Positions 16,551-24,451 of a stretch of DNA of 64,000 nucleotides are shown piece by piece. The notes beneath the pieces were generated by a model that was given only the letters and a program-made list of their open reading frames with translations, did no database searches and was not told the DNA's origin. The position numbers and the translations under genes were made by a program. Every line of letters begins with the position of its first letter. The first letter of the stretch is position 1. The stretch is from Amnibacterium sp. Its GTDB lineage: Bacteria > Actinomycetota > Actinomycetes > Actinomycetales > Microbacteriaceae. Where the stretch lies: NCBI RefSeq assembly GCF_025463795.1, contig NZ_JAODBE010000004.1:1-64000 (forward strand). Reading direction: 5' to 3'.

Positions 16551-17360
16551 ATGGCAGATCCCCGCGCGAGGGTGCGCACCCGGCACTTCCAGCAGGCCAA
16601 GGAGACGGGCGTCCGCATCACCGGCCTGACGAGCTACGACGTGCAGACCGCCGAGATCTTCGACGCGGCAGGGATCGACTTCCTGCTCGTCGGCGACTCG
16701 GCCGGCAACGTCGTCCTGGGCTACGAGTCGACGGTGCCGGTCACCGCGGACGAGCTCATCCCCCTCACCCGGTCGGTCGCCCACGCGGCCCGGCGTGCGT
16801 TCGTCATCGCCGACCTCCCGTTCGGCTCCTACGAGCTCGGCCCGGACCAGGCGCTCACCACCGCCTTCCGCTTCATGAAGGAGACCGGAGCGCACGCCGT
16901 CAAGCTCGAGGGCGGTCGCCGCAGCGCCCGGCAGATCGAGCGGATCGTCTCCGCCGGCATCCCCGTCATGGCGCACATCGGGTTCACGCCGCAGAGCGAG
17001 CACCGGCTGGGCGGGCACCGGGTGCAGGGCCGCGGATCCGACGCGGAGGAGCTGATCGCCGATGCGCAAGCCGTCGAGGACGCCGGCGCCTTCGCCGTGG
17101 TGCTCGAGATGGTGCCGTCCACCGTCGCCCGGCGGGTCACGGAACTGCTGTCGATCCCGACGATCGGCGTCGGCGCCGGCCCGCACGTCGACGGGCAGCT
17201 GCTCGTCTGGACCGACTTCGCGGGACTCACCGCCGGCCGGATCCCGAAGTTCGTGAAGCGGTACGCGGACCTGCGCGGCACGCTGACCAGCGCCGTCGAG
17301 GCGTTCCGCGAGGACGTCGCGGAAGGCCGCTACCCGGCCCCGGAGCACGAGTACGACTGA
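16551..17360 (+). CDS. panB: 3-methyl-2-oxobutanoate hydroxymethyltransferase
   Basis: A 269-residue enzyme for the first committed step of pantothenate (hence coenzyme A) synthesis: transfer of a hydroxymethyl group from methylene-tetrahydrofolate to 2-oxoisovalerate. Family signatures are ITGLTSYDVQTAEIFDAAGI, the metal-binding FLLVGDSAGNVVLGYEST, ADLPFGSYELGP, the AVKLEGG segment, GHIGFTPQS-type sequence (MAHIGFTPQSEHRLGG), the catalytic Glu in AVVLEMVPS and the ending IGVGAGPHVDGQLLVWTD. The start at ATG 16551 follows TACGCT closely and may be leaderless or read through from nadE, 22 bp upstream. panB near glnE-glnA2 is conserved in Actinomycetota. Confidence 0.96.
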   Translation: MADPRARVRTRHFQQAKETGVRITGLTSYDVQTAEIFDAAGIDFLLVGDSAGNVVLGYESTVPVTADELIPLTRSVAHAARRAFVIADLPFGSYELGPDQALTTAFRFMKETGAHAVKLEGGRRSARQIERIVSAGIPVMAHIGFTPQSEHRLGGHRVQGRGSDAEELIADAQAVEDAGAFAVVLEMVPSTVARRVTELLSIPTIGVGAGPHVDGQLLVWTDFAGLTAGRIPKFVKRYADLRGTLTSAVEAFREDVAEGRYPAPEHEYD

Positions 17361-17470
17361 GCGGCCGTGCCATCCGTCGTTCGCAGGATCCGGCGGGGTC
17401 GCTCAGAAGGACCCGCGGATGCTCGCGCCGCGCCACGCGTGAACTCCTGAACACGGCGGCCCGGCGGAGG

Positions 17471-17650
17471 TCACTGCTCGCGCCGATCCTCGTCCGCCCA
17501 GCGCCGGCTGTTCTCGGCGATGCGCGCCGCTGCGCCCTCCGCCTCCTCCCGGGACGTGTAGGGCCCGGCTCGGTCCGTCCACGGCGACTGCGCGCCGTGC
17601 TCCACCTGACCCGTCTTCGTGTTGAACCACCACGCGTCGGCGTCGGCCAT
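17471..17650 (-). CDS. Small conserved SPOR-like actinobacterial protein
   Basis: A 59-residue protein starting at ATG 17650. It has the characteristic sequence ADAWWFNTKTGQVEHGAQSP followed by WTDRAGPYTSREEAEGAAAR. This matches a small actinobacterial family often labelled SPOR-domain-like, whose members read 'WYNTKTGEVEHG...GPYDTREEAE'. Its function is not known; the family is often found near ppgK, panB or methionine aminopeptidase genes. It has no signal peptide or membrane segment, so it is probably cytoplasmic. It diverges from ppgK. Highly charged C-terminus (RRWADEDRREQ). Confidence 0.75.
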   Translation of the reverse strand: MADADAWWFNTKTGQVEHGAQSPWTDRAGPYTSREEAEGAAARIAENSRRWADEDRREQ

Positions 17651-17710
17651 GACCGTCCCCTCTCCCGTCGGCCCCGCACCGGAGCCGAAGGGGATCGTAT
17701 GCCCGCACGC

Positions 17711-17716
17711 TAGATT
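17711..17716 (+). promoter_or_regulatory. -10 box of ppgK (leaderless)
   Basis: TAGATT lies six bases before the ppgK GTG, placing transcription start at or next to the start codon. No ribosome-binding site is present. Confidence 0.55.
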
Positions 17717-17722
17717 GAAACG

Positions 17723-18547
17723 GTGGCCCAGGCGATCGGCATCGACATCGGCGGCACCGGCATCAAGGGCGGCCTCGTCGAGGTGACGACGGGTGAGCTG
17801 CTCAGCGACCGGATCAAGCGACCCACCCCCGAGGGCGGCGAGCCCGACGACATCGTGAAGGTCGTGCACACGATCCTCGCCGAACTCGACGACCGCTCCG
17901 CCGACGCCCCAATCGGCGTCTGCTTCCCCGCGATCGTGCGGAACGGCCGCACGATGTCCGCGGCGAACGTGTCCAAGAAGTGGGTCGGCCTGGCCGCCGA
18001 GCAGCTCTTCGAGCGGGCCCTCGCCCGAGACATCACCTTCGTCAACGACGCCGACGCGGCCGGCTACGCCGAGAGCGAGTTCGGTGCCGCGAAGGACGTC
18101 GACGGGCTCGTGCTCATGACCACGCTCGGAACCGGGATCGGCAGCGCGATCATCTACCGCAACCTGCTCGTCCCCAACGCCGAGCTCGGCCACCTCGACA
18201 TCGGCGACCGGCACGACTACGAGACGCACGCGTCGAACGCCGTCCGCGAGCGCAAGGAGCTGAGCTGGAAGCGCTGGGCCGCCCTGCTCCAGACGTACTA
18301 CGAGAAGCTCGAGTTCCTCTTCTCGCCCGACCTCTTCATCGTCGGTGGCGGCGTCTCGAAGCACGCCGACGAGTTCCTGCCGCTCCTCCAGCTCGACACC
18401 CCGATCGTGCCCGCAGCGCTGCGCAACAACGCCGGCATCCTCGGCGCCGCCGCCCTCGCCGCCCACGGCTCCGGCGACCGGTACACGCAGGGCGCCGAGC
18501 ACCTCATCCGCTCCACCAACGAGAGCGCCCCCTCCCCCACCGCCTAG
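17723..18547 (+). CDS. ppgK: Polyphosphate glucokinase
   Basis: A 274-residue ROK-family kinase that phosphorylates glucose using polyphosphate or ATP. The N-terminal phosphate loop AIGIDIGGTGIKGGLV, the catalytic region FVNDADAAGYAESEFG, the second phosphate motif LMTTLGTGIGSAIIYRN and the segment LGHLDIGDRHDYETHASNAV-RERK are characteristic of PpgK rather than ATP-only glucokinases. The GTG start follows a -10 box by six bases and has no ribosome site. The stop codon overlaps the -10 box of rnpB. Divergent from the small SPOR-like gene. Confidence 0.93.
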   Translation: MAQAIGIDIGGTGIKGGLVEVTTGELLSDRIKRPTPEGGEPDDIVKVVHTILAELDDRSADAPIGVCFPAIVRNGRTMSAANVSKKWVGLAAEQLFERALARDITFVNDADAAGYAESEFGAAKDVDGLVLMTTLGTGIGSAIIYRNLLVPNAELGHLDIGDRHDYETHASNAVRERKELSWKRWAALLQTYYEKLEFLFSPDLFIVGGGVSKHADEFLPLLQLDTPIVPAALRNNAGILGAAALAAHGSGDRYTQGAEHLIRSTNESAPSPTA

Positions 18548-18550
18548 ACT
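18545..18550 (+). promoter_or_regulatory. -10 box of rnpB, overlapping the ppgK stop
   Basis: TAGACT begins at the ppgK stop codon and lies 8 bp before the predicted 5' end of the RNase P RNA. Its position supports the P1-defined start of rnpB. Confidence 0.55.
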
Positions 18551-18558
18551 CGGCTGCG

Positions 18559-18943
18559 GAATGGGCCGGCAGACGGCCGCGTCGGCCGCCGCTTCACCGC
18601 GGCGACCGCCGAGGAACGTCCGGGCTCCGCAGAGCAGGGCGGTGGGTAACGCCCACCCGGGGTGACCCGAGAGCAAGTGCAACAGAGAGCAGACCGCCAC
18701 GAGCGTCCGCGAGGACGCACGGGGTAAGGGTGAAACGGTGGTGTAAGAGACCACCAGGGGTCCGGGTGACCGGATCCGCTGGGTAAACCTCGCCCGGAGC
18801 AAGGTCGAACAGGGACCGATTCGGCTGCTCGCCGATGGTCCCGGGTGGACCGCTGGAGGGCTGCGGCAACGTAGTCCCGAGATAGATGGCCGTCACCGCT
18901 CCACCAGGAGCGGTACAGAACCCGGCGTATCGCCGGCCCATTC
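18559..18943 (+). ncRNA. rnpB: RNase P RNA (bacterial type A)
   Basis: The catalytic RNA that removes tRNA 5' leaders. Diagnostic conserved blocks are present in order: GAGGAACGTCCGGGCTCC (P4 5' strand region), AGAGCAAGTGCAACAGAGAG, GGTAAACCTCGCCCGGAGCA, AAGGTCGAACAGGG, and the 3' block AGATAGATGGCCGTC with ACAGAACCCGGC. The ends are set by a perfect 12-bp P1 helix (18559-18570 with 18932-18943). A -10 box lies immediately upstream. ORF-track entries across this span, including long frames on both strands, are spurious. Confidence 0.96.
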
Positions 18944-18950
18944 TCATTAC

Positions 18951-19091
18951 CGCGCCGCCGCTCCTGCGGCGCGGGTCGTGGGCAGTCCGGCCGGACCGGC
19001 GCGGCGGCCCGGCCTCCCGATCCAGAGGCCTCCCGATCCAGAGACCGACTCACGGCCGTGGCCCGCGCCGCCGCTCCTGCGGCGCGGGTCG
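18951..19091. repeat. Repeated GC hairpins and a tandem 16-mer after rnpB
   Basis: A 28-bp sequence able to form a GCGCCGC/GCGGCGC hairpin occurs identically at 18951-18978 and 19064-19091. Between the copies, GGCCTCCCGATCCAGA occurs twice in tandem (19011-19042). The first hairpin is placed to end rnpB and the second to end the convergent gene at 19101. Confidence 0.8.
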
Positions 19092-19100
19092 CGTAGGGGG

Positions 19101-19850
19101 CTAGAGGCCGCTCTCCGCCGTCCGGACGAGGATGCAGCCGCTCTCCGCATCCAGCACGACCGCATCCGGGGCTGCCGCGCGCACCTCCGCGAGGTCCGCC
19201 CCCGTCAAGGCCATGTTGCTGCCGTGCGACACCCCACGCGTGAGCAGGGCGGCGCCGATGCCGTACCGCGTGCGCTGCCGGTCGTAGAGCGCGACCAGCG
19301 GACCCGGCAGCTCCGCGACCAACGCCACGCGCTCGGCGGTGACCCGCTGCTCGTTCTCGGTGAGGCCCGCGAGCGCGTCGTCCTGGTCGGCCTGCAGCGC
19401 GCGGACCCGCTCCTCCGCCGCCGCCAGCGCCGTGCCGGTCTCGGCAGCCGCCGTCTCCGCGGTCTCGAGCGCCTCCATGAGCTCCAGCTCGTCGTCCTCG
19501 AGGGCGCCCCGGCGGCGCACCAAGGAGGCGATCTCCTGCTCCAGCCCCTGCGCGTCCTTCGACGACGACGTCGCGTTCAGCCGTCCGCGATCCCGCGTCA
19601 GCCGCTGCTCGACGAGGGCGACGTCGGACTCGAGCCGGCGGATGCGCGTGCGCAGATCCTCGAGCACGCCGCGCTCGTCCGCAGCACGACGGCGCAGCCC
19701 GGCCTGCTCGTCGGCCGCCGCTGGCAGGTCGCCACCCGCCTGCAAGCGACGTCGATGCGCGGTGATGCGGCCGAGCTCGTCGTCCAGCGCCTGAAGCTCC
19801 AGCAGCCGGGCCTGCACCTCAGGTGGTGCGGTGACTCCGGCGACGCTCAT
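19101..19850 (-). CDS. Coiled-coil protein of the C4 zinc-ribbon (CT398-like) family, ribbon degenerate
   Basis: A 249-residue cytoplasmic protein. Residues ~10-180 form a long antiparallel coiled coil (LLELQALDDELGRITAHRRR, then repeated Arg/Glu/Ala heptads). The family C-terminus normally holds a zinc ribbon with two Cys pairs before an ILVRT ending. Here the ending SGCILVRTAESGL is kept, but only one Cys remains and the other ligand positions read GVSHGSNMAL and VVLDAESG, so zinc binding is unlikely. The family is widespread in bacteria without a settled function. Its start overlaps the stop of the upstream membrane-protein gene in an ATGA, so the two are translationally coupled. Confidence 0.8.
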   Translation of the reverse strand: MSVAGVTAPPEVQARLLELQALDDELGRITAHRRRLQAGGDLPAAADEQAGLRRRAADERGVLEDLRTRIRRLESDVALVEQRLTRDRGRLNATSSSKDAQGLEQEIASLVRRRGALEDDELELMEALETAETAAAETGTALAAAEERVRALQADQDDALAGLTENEQRVTAERVALVAELPGPLVALYDRQRTRYGIGAALLTRGVSHGSNMALTGADLAEVRAAAPDAVVLDAESGCILVRTAESGL

Positions 19851-22546
19851 CCCTCCACACTATCGACGGCCTGCCCACCGCTGCTGCGGAGCCGCGAGGC
19901 GGGCGGGGCCGCGGCCCGCGACGCGGCGGCCCTGGCGAGCACCGCGGCGAGCAGGCCGAGCACGAACGCGACGAGCACGCCGAGCGCCGGACCCCCACGC
20001 CAGGCGGAGCCGAGCGGGATGCGGAGCAGGTCGAGCACGGGGCTGCGCTCCCCCGGGACGAGCAGGCCGTCGACGAGCAGCCAGCCGATGACGGTCGCGA
20101 TCGCCGCCGCGACGAACGCCGTCGCCCGGACCGAGCGGGTCGCGGGCGACCGCAGGGGTGCGAGCGTGACGACACCCGTCCACACCGCGACCGGGACGCC
20201 GAGCACCGGGCCGAGCGTCGCGAGTGCGCTCGGCGCGGTGAGCCCGACCGCGAACAGCGCCAGGGTCACGGCGAGCACGAGCAGTCCGGCGGCGACCGAG
20301 CCGAGGCGAGCGGAGCGGCCCGCGCCGATCAGCACGGCGGCGGCGTCGCCGGACGTGGCGAGGAGCAGGGCCGGAAGCGGCAGCGCGGCGACGAGGAGCG
20401 CGACGCCGAGCGGCACCGCGGCCGACGCGGGGGTCGCGTCGGCGACCACACCGGCGAAGGCGGTGGCCCCATCGCCGGACGCGCCGGCGCCCCGTCCGAC
20501 GGCGAGCGCGAGCACGAGGATCACGAGGCCGACGATCGCGGCGAGCACGATCGCGACGGCGGCACCACGTCCACGGCGGCGACCCGCCGCGAGCAGGGTG
20601 GCGTCGGCGACCGTCGCGGTGAGCAGGAGCCCCGGCACCGCGAATCCGACGGCACCACCGGTGACGGTGCTCACTGCGGGGGGCGCGGTGGGCACGGCGG
20701 TCGCGACCGCCGGCGCGGTGACGACGAGCACGATCACGGCGACGAGCAGCGCGAGGACCGCGAGCACGCCGAGCACGATCCGGGTCGTTCGCCGCGGCCA
20801 GGCGACGGCGAGGAGCGCCGCCAGGCCGGCCACCAGGACGGCAGTCACGGAGGCCGCGGAGCTGGACGTGCCGCCCACACCGGTGCGAGCGGTGAATGCT
20901 GCGGCCAGGTCGGCCACGCCGAGGAGTGCCAGCACTGCGGCGAGCAGTCGTGCGGCGAGCAGCACGGCCGCGACGGCCGGACCGCCGCGCGGCCCGAAGA
21001 CGCGGGACGCGATGGCCGGTGAGCCGGCGCGGTCGGCATCGGACGCTGCGGTGAGGCGCACAGCCGCGGGAAGGGCGAGCGCGACGCCGAGTACCAGGGC
21101 GCCGGCTGCCGCACCGCCCCCGCCTCCGGCGGCGAGGCCGAAGCCGGCGAGGAACAGCGCCGGGGACGCGAGCGCGCCGCACCAGACGAGCAGCAGCGCG
21201 AGCAGCGATGCGCCACCCAGCGGAACCCGGCGCTCGTCCTTCGCCTCCGTCGTGTCACGAGGGACGACGACCGGGATAGCCCCGCTGACGGGCGCCGCCT
21301 GCTCGATCATCGGCGGGAGGGGTACGGACGCCGTGTCGGCCGCGGACACCGCCCGGATCCCCGTGTCGACCTCGTCGACGCCGTCGCTCTCCTCCTCCGC
21401 GAGCGGAGGGCTGTCCACGACCGGTGGATCCGTGTGCGACACCGTGGTGGCCGCAGCCACAGCGGGAACGGGTCCGGCCACCGGTTCCGGCGCGGCCCCA
21501 GGAAGCTCGACGCGGGCTGCTCGGCCGGCACGGCCTCGGCGGCGGGGCTCCGGCACGGTCGCCGCCTCCTCGGCGGCGGGCGTGACGATCTCCGCCGCCG
21601 GCTCGCGAGCGGGCGGCTCGGGCAGCGGGCCGAGCGCCGCCCGCGACAACGAGATGGTGGCCGCGTCGGCATCCGAATGATCGGCGACCGTCGAGTCGAG
21701 CCAGTCGTCGGACCGGGGCCGACCGATCGAGCGGAGCGACTGCTCCCACGAGTCGTAGAGCGTCGGGGGCAGCGCGAGCGGGCCGGTCTCGCGCAGCGGG
21801 TCCTGGAGGTCCGGCGGCGGGGGCAGCGCCGACTCCGAGATCGGACGCACGGCCTCGGGGATCACGACCGGCTGCGTGCTCGGCGGCTCGGGATCGGCCG
21901 CCCGCCTCCGGCCGGGCGCGGGCTCGGGTCTCGGCTCCGCGGTCGTGGAGAAGCTCGGGGCCCGGGTGGCGCGAACGGGCGGCGGCGGGGCCAGCGGTAC
22001 GTCGGCTTCAACGGGCGTTCCCTGCGCGGCGCCCGATCCGGCCGGAACCGCCTGCAGCCGGGCGCCCCGTGCCTCGCGGTCACTGTGCCGCGCCGAGGTC
22101 TCGACGTGCCGGTGATGCGGCTCCGGGGTGGCGGCCTCGGGCGTCGCCGACGGCGCGTGCCGGCGCGCCGAGCGCGGGGCGAGCGCCTCGGGTCGGTCGC
22201 CCTCGTTCGGCGGTCCCTGCCGTTCCGGTGCCGTCGACGCGACGCGACGCGACGGCGTTGCGGATCCTTCCGGTTCGGCCGATCGCCGAACCGACGATGG
22301 CTGGGCCGGCCCCGCGACGACGGGCTGCCGCCCTGCCGACGGACGATTCTCGACCGGTTGAGCGGGAGGCGTCGCTTCCGGCCGGACCGGCCCGAAGGGG
22401 ACGGCGGAGGCTCTCAGGACGGGTACGGCGCCCGTCGGCGCGATGCGGTCCAGCTCGGCGGCGAGGGCGGCGGCGAGCTCGTCGTCGTCGTGGATCTCCT
22501 CGTCGGGTCCGGCTGCCGCGTGCGCGCGGGTCCGGTCGTCCGCCAT
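19847..22546 (-). CDS. Large multi-pass membrane protein with disordered N-terminal half
   Basis: An ~899-residue protein of unknown function. The first ~430 residues are hydrophilic, rich in Pro, Ala, Arg and acidic residues, and look disordered. The remaining ~460 residues contain roughly a dozen hydrophobic segments (for example LLALLLVWCGALASPALFLA and VLLAARLLAAVLALLGV), compatible with a transporter-like bundle. The pattern is reminiscent of nucleobase (NCS1)-type permeases, but I see no diagnostic motif and do not claim transport. I chose ATG 22546, seven bases after TACGAT, over the ATG three codons earlier. The stop overlaps the start of the coiled-coil gene, so a joint role is likely. 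Confidence 0.7.
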   Translation of the reverse strand: MADDRTRAHAAAGPDEEIHDDDELAAALAAELDRIAPTGAVPVLRASAVPFGPVRPEATPPAQPVENRPSAGRQPVVAGPAQPSSVRRSAEPEGSATPSRRVASTAPERQGPPNEGDRPEALAPRSARRHAPSATPEAATPEPHHRHVETSARHSDREARGARLQAVPAGSGAAQGTPVEADVPLAPPPPVRATRAPSFSTTAEPRPEPAPGRRRAADPEPPSTQPVVIPEAVRPISESALPPPPDLQDPLRETGPLALPPTLYDSWEQSLRSIGRPRSDDWLDSTVADHSDADAATISLSRAALGPLPEPPAREPAAEIVTPAAEEAATVPEPRRRGRAGRAARVELPGAAPEPVAGPVPAVAAATTVSHTDPPVVDSPPLAEEESDGVDEVDTGIRAVSAADTASVPLPPMIEQAAPVSGAIPVVVPRDTTEAKDERRVPLGGASLLALLLVWCGALASPALFLAGFGLAAGGGGGAAAGALVLGVALALPAAVRLTAASDADRAGSPAIASRVFGPRGGPAVAAVLLAARLLAAVLALLGVADLAAAFTARTGVGGTSSSAASVTAVLVAGLAALLAVAWPRRTTRIVLGVLAVLALLVAVIVLVVTAPAVATAVPTAPPAVSTVTGGAVGFAVPGLLLTATVADATLLAAGRRRGRGAAVAIVLAAIVGLVILVLALAVGRGAGASGDGATAFAGVVADATPASAAVPLGVALLVAALPLPALLLATSGDAAAVLIGAGRSARLGSVAAGLLVLAVTLALFAVGLTAPSALATLGPVLGVPVAVWTGVVTLAPLRSPATRSVRATAFVAAAIATVIGWLLVDGLLVPGERSPVLDLLRIPLGSAWRGGPALGVLVAFVLGLLAAVLARAAASRAAAPPASRLRSSGGQAVDSVEG

Positions 22547-22620
22547 GGCCGCCATCGTATCGATGGGTCGCCCCCGACCGGGGAGCCACGAGGGCCGATC
22601 GGGCCCTCAGGCCCGTCCGG

Positions 22621-22878
22621 TCAGGCGACGGGGCGCAGCGGCACGACCTCGTCCGCGACGGCCTCCTGCGACGCCGGGTGCTCCACCATCGCGATCACCC
22701 GGTTCGCCATGAACCGCGCCGTTCGCACCGGCGTGCCACCCCTCGTGACCTCGGTCACCTCGACCAGCCCGCGCCCGTGGGCGATGTCCAATCGGCGGCC
22801 CGCGCGGGTCGCCTCGATCTCGTATGTCTTCGTGTCGCCGCCCGTGTCGACGACGACCTCGACGCGATCACCCTTCAT
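22621..22878 (-). CDS. Small conserved hypothetical protein
   Basis: An 85-residue protein that I do not recognise. The start is ATG 22878, set by GAGGAGG four to five bases upstream; the longer track frame upstream is a shadow. It begins MKGDRVEVVVDTGGDTKTYE and consists of short beta-strand-like segments (VEVVVDT, KTYEIEAT, GLVEVTEVTRGG, RTARFMANRVIAMVEH), suggesting a small beta barrel or ligand-binding fold. There is no signal peptide or membrane segment. It is separated by ~70 bp from the large membrane protein gene on the same strand and could be the first gene of that transcription unit. Confidence 0.65.
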   Translation of the reverse strand: MKGDRVEVVVDTGGDTKTYEIEATRAGRRLDIAHGRGLVEVTEVTRGGTPVRTARFMANRVIAMVEHPASQEAVADEVVPLRPVA

Positions 22879-23119
22879 GTGTGCCTCCTCGGCTTCACTG
22901 GATACAACACCCCTGGTCCGACAGTGATTCCTTGTTCTCATGCGCCGCGCGGCGGACTTCCGGAACCGGTGTGGCGAGGACCGCAGGACGATCACCCGAA
23001 CGGGCGTGCGCGGCGCCCGGCGTCGCGCAGGTCCGGCCGACGCTCGGTCTGCGGTGAGCTCGGACGGGTGGTGGCCGGCTCTGCCGTCCCTCACTCCGAC
23101 AGCACGGCGGATCCGGCGC

Positions 23120-24139
23120 CTACGCGGCCCCCGTGGACGTCTCGATCGCCACGCCGCGGACGGCCGCGAGGAAGCCGCTCCCCCACCGGCCGGATGCGGT
23201 GCCCGACCCCGGCTCGGCGGTTCCGGCGAGCACGCGCTCCGCCGCATCCACCGCGGACTCGGCGGAGAACCGGAAGCCGTCCCCGGCGGTGAGCGATGCC
23301 CAGTCCGACCAACCGTCGGCGCGGAACAGCTCCGCCCACGCCCGGCTGACCGGCTCCCGGTCCCGGTCCCGGGGCCTGCTCTGCGGGAGCGCAGGCAGGC
23401 GGCGCGCCGCGGCGGCCACGACAGGCAGCAGCAGGCGGGCCGCCGGGCGCGGCAGCGGCATCGCGACACCGATCGCGACGGATCGGACGCCGGTGGTCAG
23501 CGGCGTGATCGCGAGGTCCGCCAGCCCGACGGGCACGAGCAGCGGGCCCGCCCCCGGCGCGCGGAACGCCCCGCTGCCGAGCGCGGCGCGTTCGACGACG
23601 CCGTCCTCGAGCCGCCGCGCACCCGCCCGGAGCACCCCGAGGGTGCTGGCCGACACGCCGCGGCTGCCCCCGTCGGATCCGATCGCCATCCCGAGACGGA
23701 TGCGGATCCCGTCCGGAACACGATCGGCGAGGAGCCGGGCGAGCCCGTCGGTCGCCACGGTGCCGAACCCGACCGCCGGGGTGGCGCTGATACCGGCCTC
23801 GATCAGCTCCGCATCGGCGCGAAGCACGGACAGCACCGGCCCGAGGTCGTTCGAGAGGTCGAGGTAGGAGGTGCGGCTCGCGATCGCGGCATGGAGCACA
23901 GGTCGGGCCGTCGCCTCGAACGGGCCGGCGACGTTCAGCACCGCATCCGCCCGCTCGAGCACCCGGGTCAGCCGGTCGTCGCCGAGCGATGCGGCCGCCC
24001 ACGGCCGGTCGAGGCGCCGGCCGAGCGCCGCGAGCATCGTCTCGTCGCGGCCGATCAGCAGCACGTCCAGGCCGCGCGCGACGGCGACCTCGGCGACGAG
24101 CGACCCGGTCCTCCCGGTGGCTCCGAAGACGGCCAGCAC
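23120..24139 (-). CDS. Saccharopine dehydrogenase-like NAD(P)-binding protein
   Basis: A 339-residue protein with an N-terminal Rossmann fold (LAVFGATGRTGSLVAEVAVA, residues ~2-21) and the segment ADAVLNVAGPFEATARPVLHAA typical of saccharopine dehydrogenase-like and trans-acting enoyl reductase-like proteins. The conserved YLDLSNDLGPV region follows. The exact substrate is unknown; members act in lysine metabolism, lipid modification or are uncharacterised. The C-terminal half (FRAPGAGPLLVPVGLADLAI, then an Arg/Pro-rich region) fits this family. It is a single gene between the small hypothetical gene and the tRNA-Val gene. Confidence 0.72.
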   Translation of the reverse strand: MLAVFGATGRTGSLVAEVAVARGLDVLLIGRDETMLAALGRRLDRPWAAASLGDDRLTRVLERADAVLNVAGPFEATARPVLHAAIASRTSYLDLSNDLGPVLSVLRADAELIEAGISATPAVGFGTVATDGLARLLADRVPDGIRIRLGMAIGSDGGSRGVSASTLGVLRAGARRLEDGVVERAALGSGAFRAPGAGPLLVPVGLADLAITPLTTGVRSVAIGVAMPLPRPAARLLLPVVAAAARRLPALPQSRPRDRDREPVSRAWAELFRADGWSDWASLTAGDGFRFSAESAVDAAERVLAGTAEPGSGTASGRWGSGFLAAVRGVAIETSTGAA

Positions 24140-24199
24140 GTCAGGATCCTCGCAGAGACGTCGCGATGCGGCGAGGGCCGCGATGCGAGGGGCGGCGAG

Positions 24200-24272
24200 T
24201 GGGCCCTACGCGACTCGAACGCGTGACATCCACGGTGTAAACGTGGCGCTCTACCGACTGAGCTAAAGGCCC
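24200..24272 (-). tRNA. tRNA-Val (anticodon TAC)
   Basis: A 73-nt cloverleaf on the minus strand. The acceptor stem is GGGCCTT with AGGGCCC (one G.U), the D arm is GCTC...GAGC, the anticodon stem CCACG/CGTGG holds loop TTTACAC, giving anticodon TAC, and the T arm contains GTTCGAGTC. CCA is not encoded. The anticodon reads GTA and related Val codons, which are rare in this high-GC coding sequence. Confidence 0.96.
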
Positions 24273-24451
24273 TTCGCCCGGGAGCCTAGCCGCGCGGGAT
24301 CCGGCCTGCCGCGGGCCGTTCGGCCCGCTTCTGCGGGCGCCTCCGCCGCACTGATGGCGGCGGCAGCATGCCGACGCACCCGACCCCCCACGGGTGCCCA
24401 TGGTGGCCGCACTACACTCGCAGAGCCTCTTCTCTTCGACCAGGAAGTGAG

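Noticed and set aside
17471-18802. 443-residue minus-strand ORF across ppgK and rnpB
   Set aside because: It is the reverse of ppgK and RNase P RNA. Only its last 59 codons correspond to a real gene (17471-17650).
18978-21680. 900-residue plus-strand ORF
   Set aside because: Ala/Thr/Ser/Arg-rich antisense frame of the coiled-coil and membrane-protein genes, which have motifs, coupling and plausible starts.
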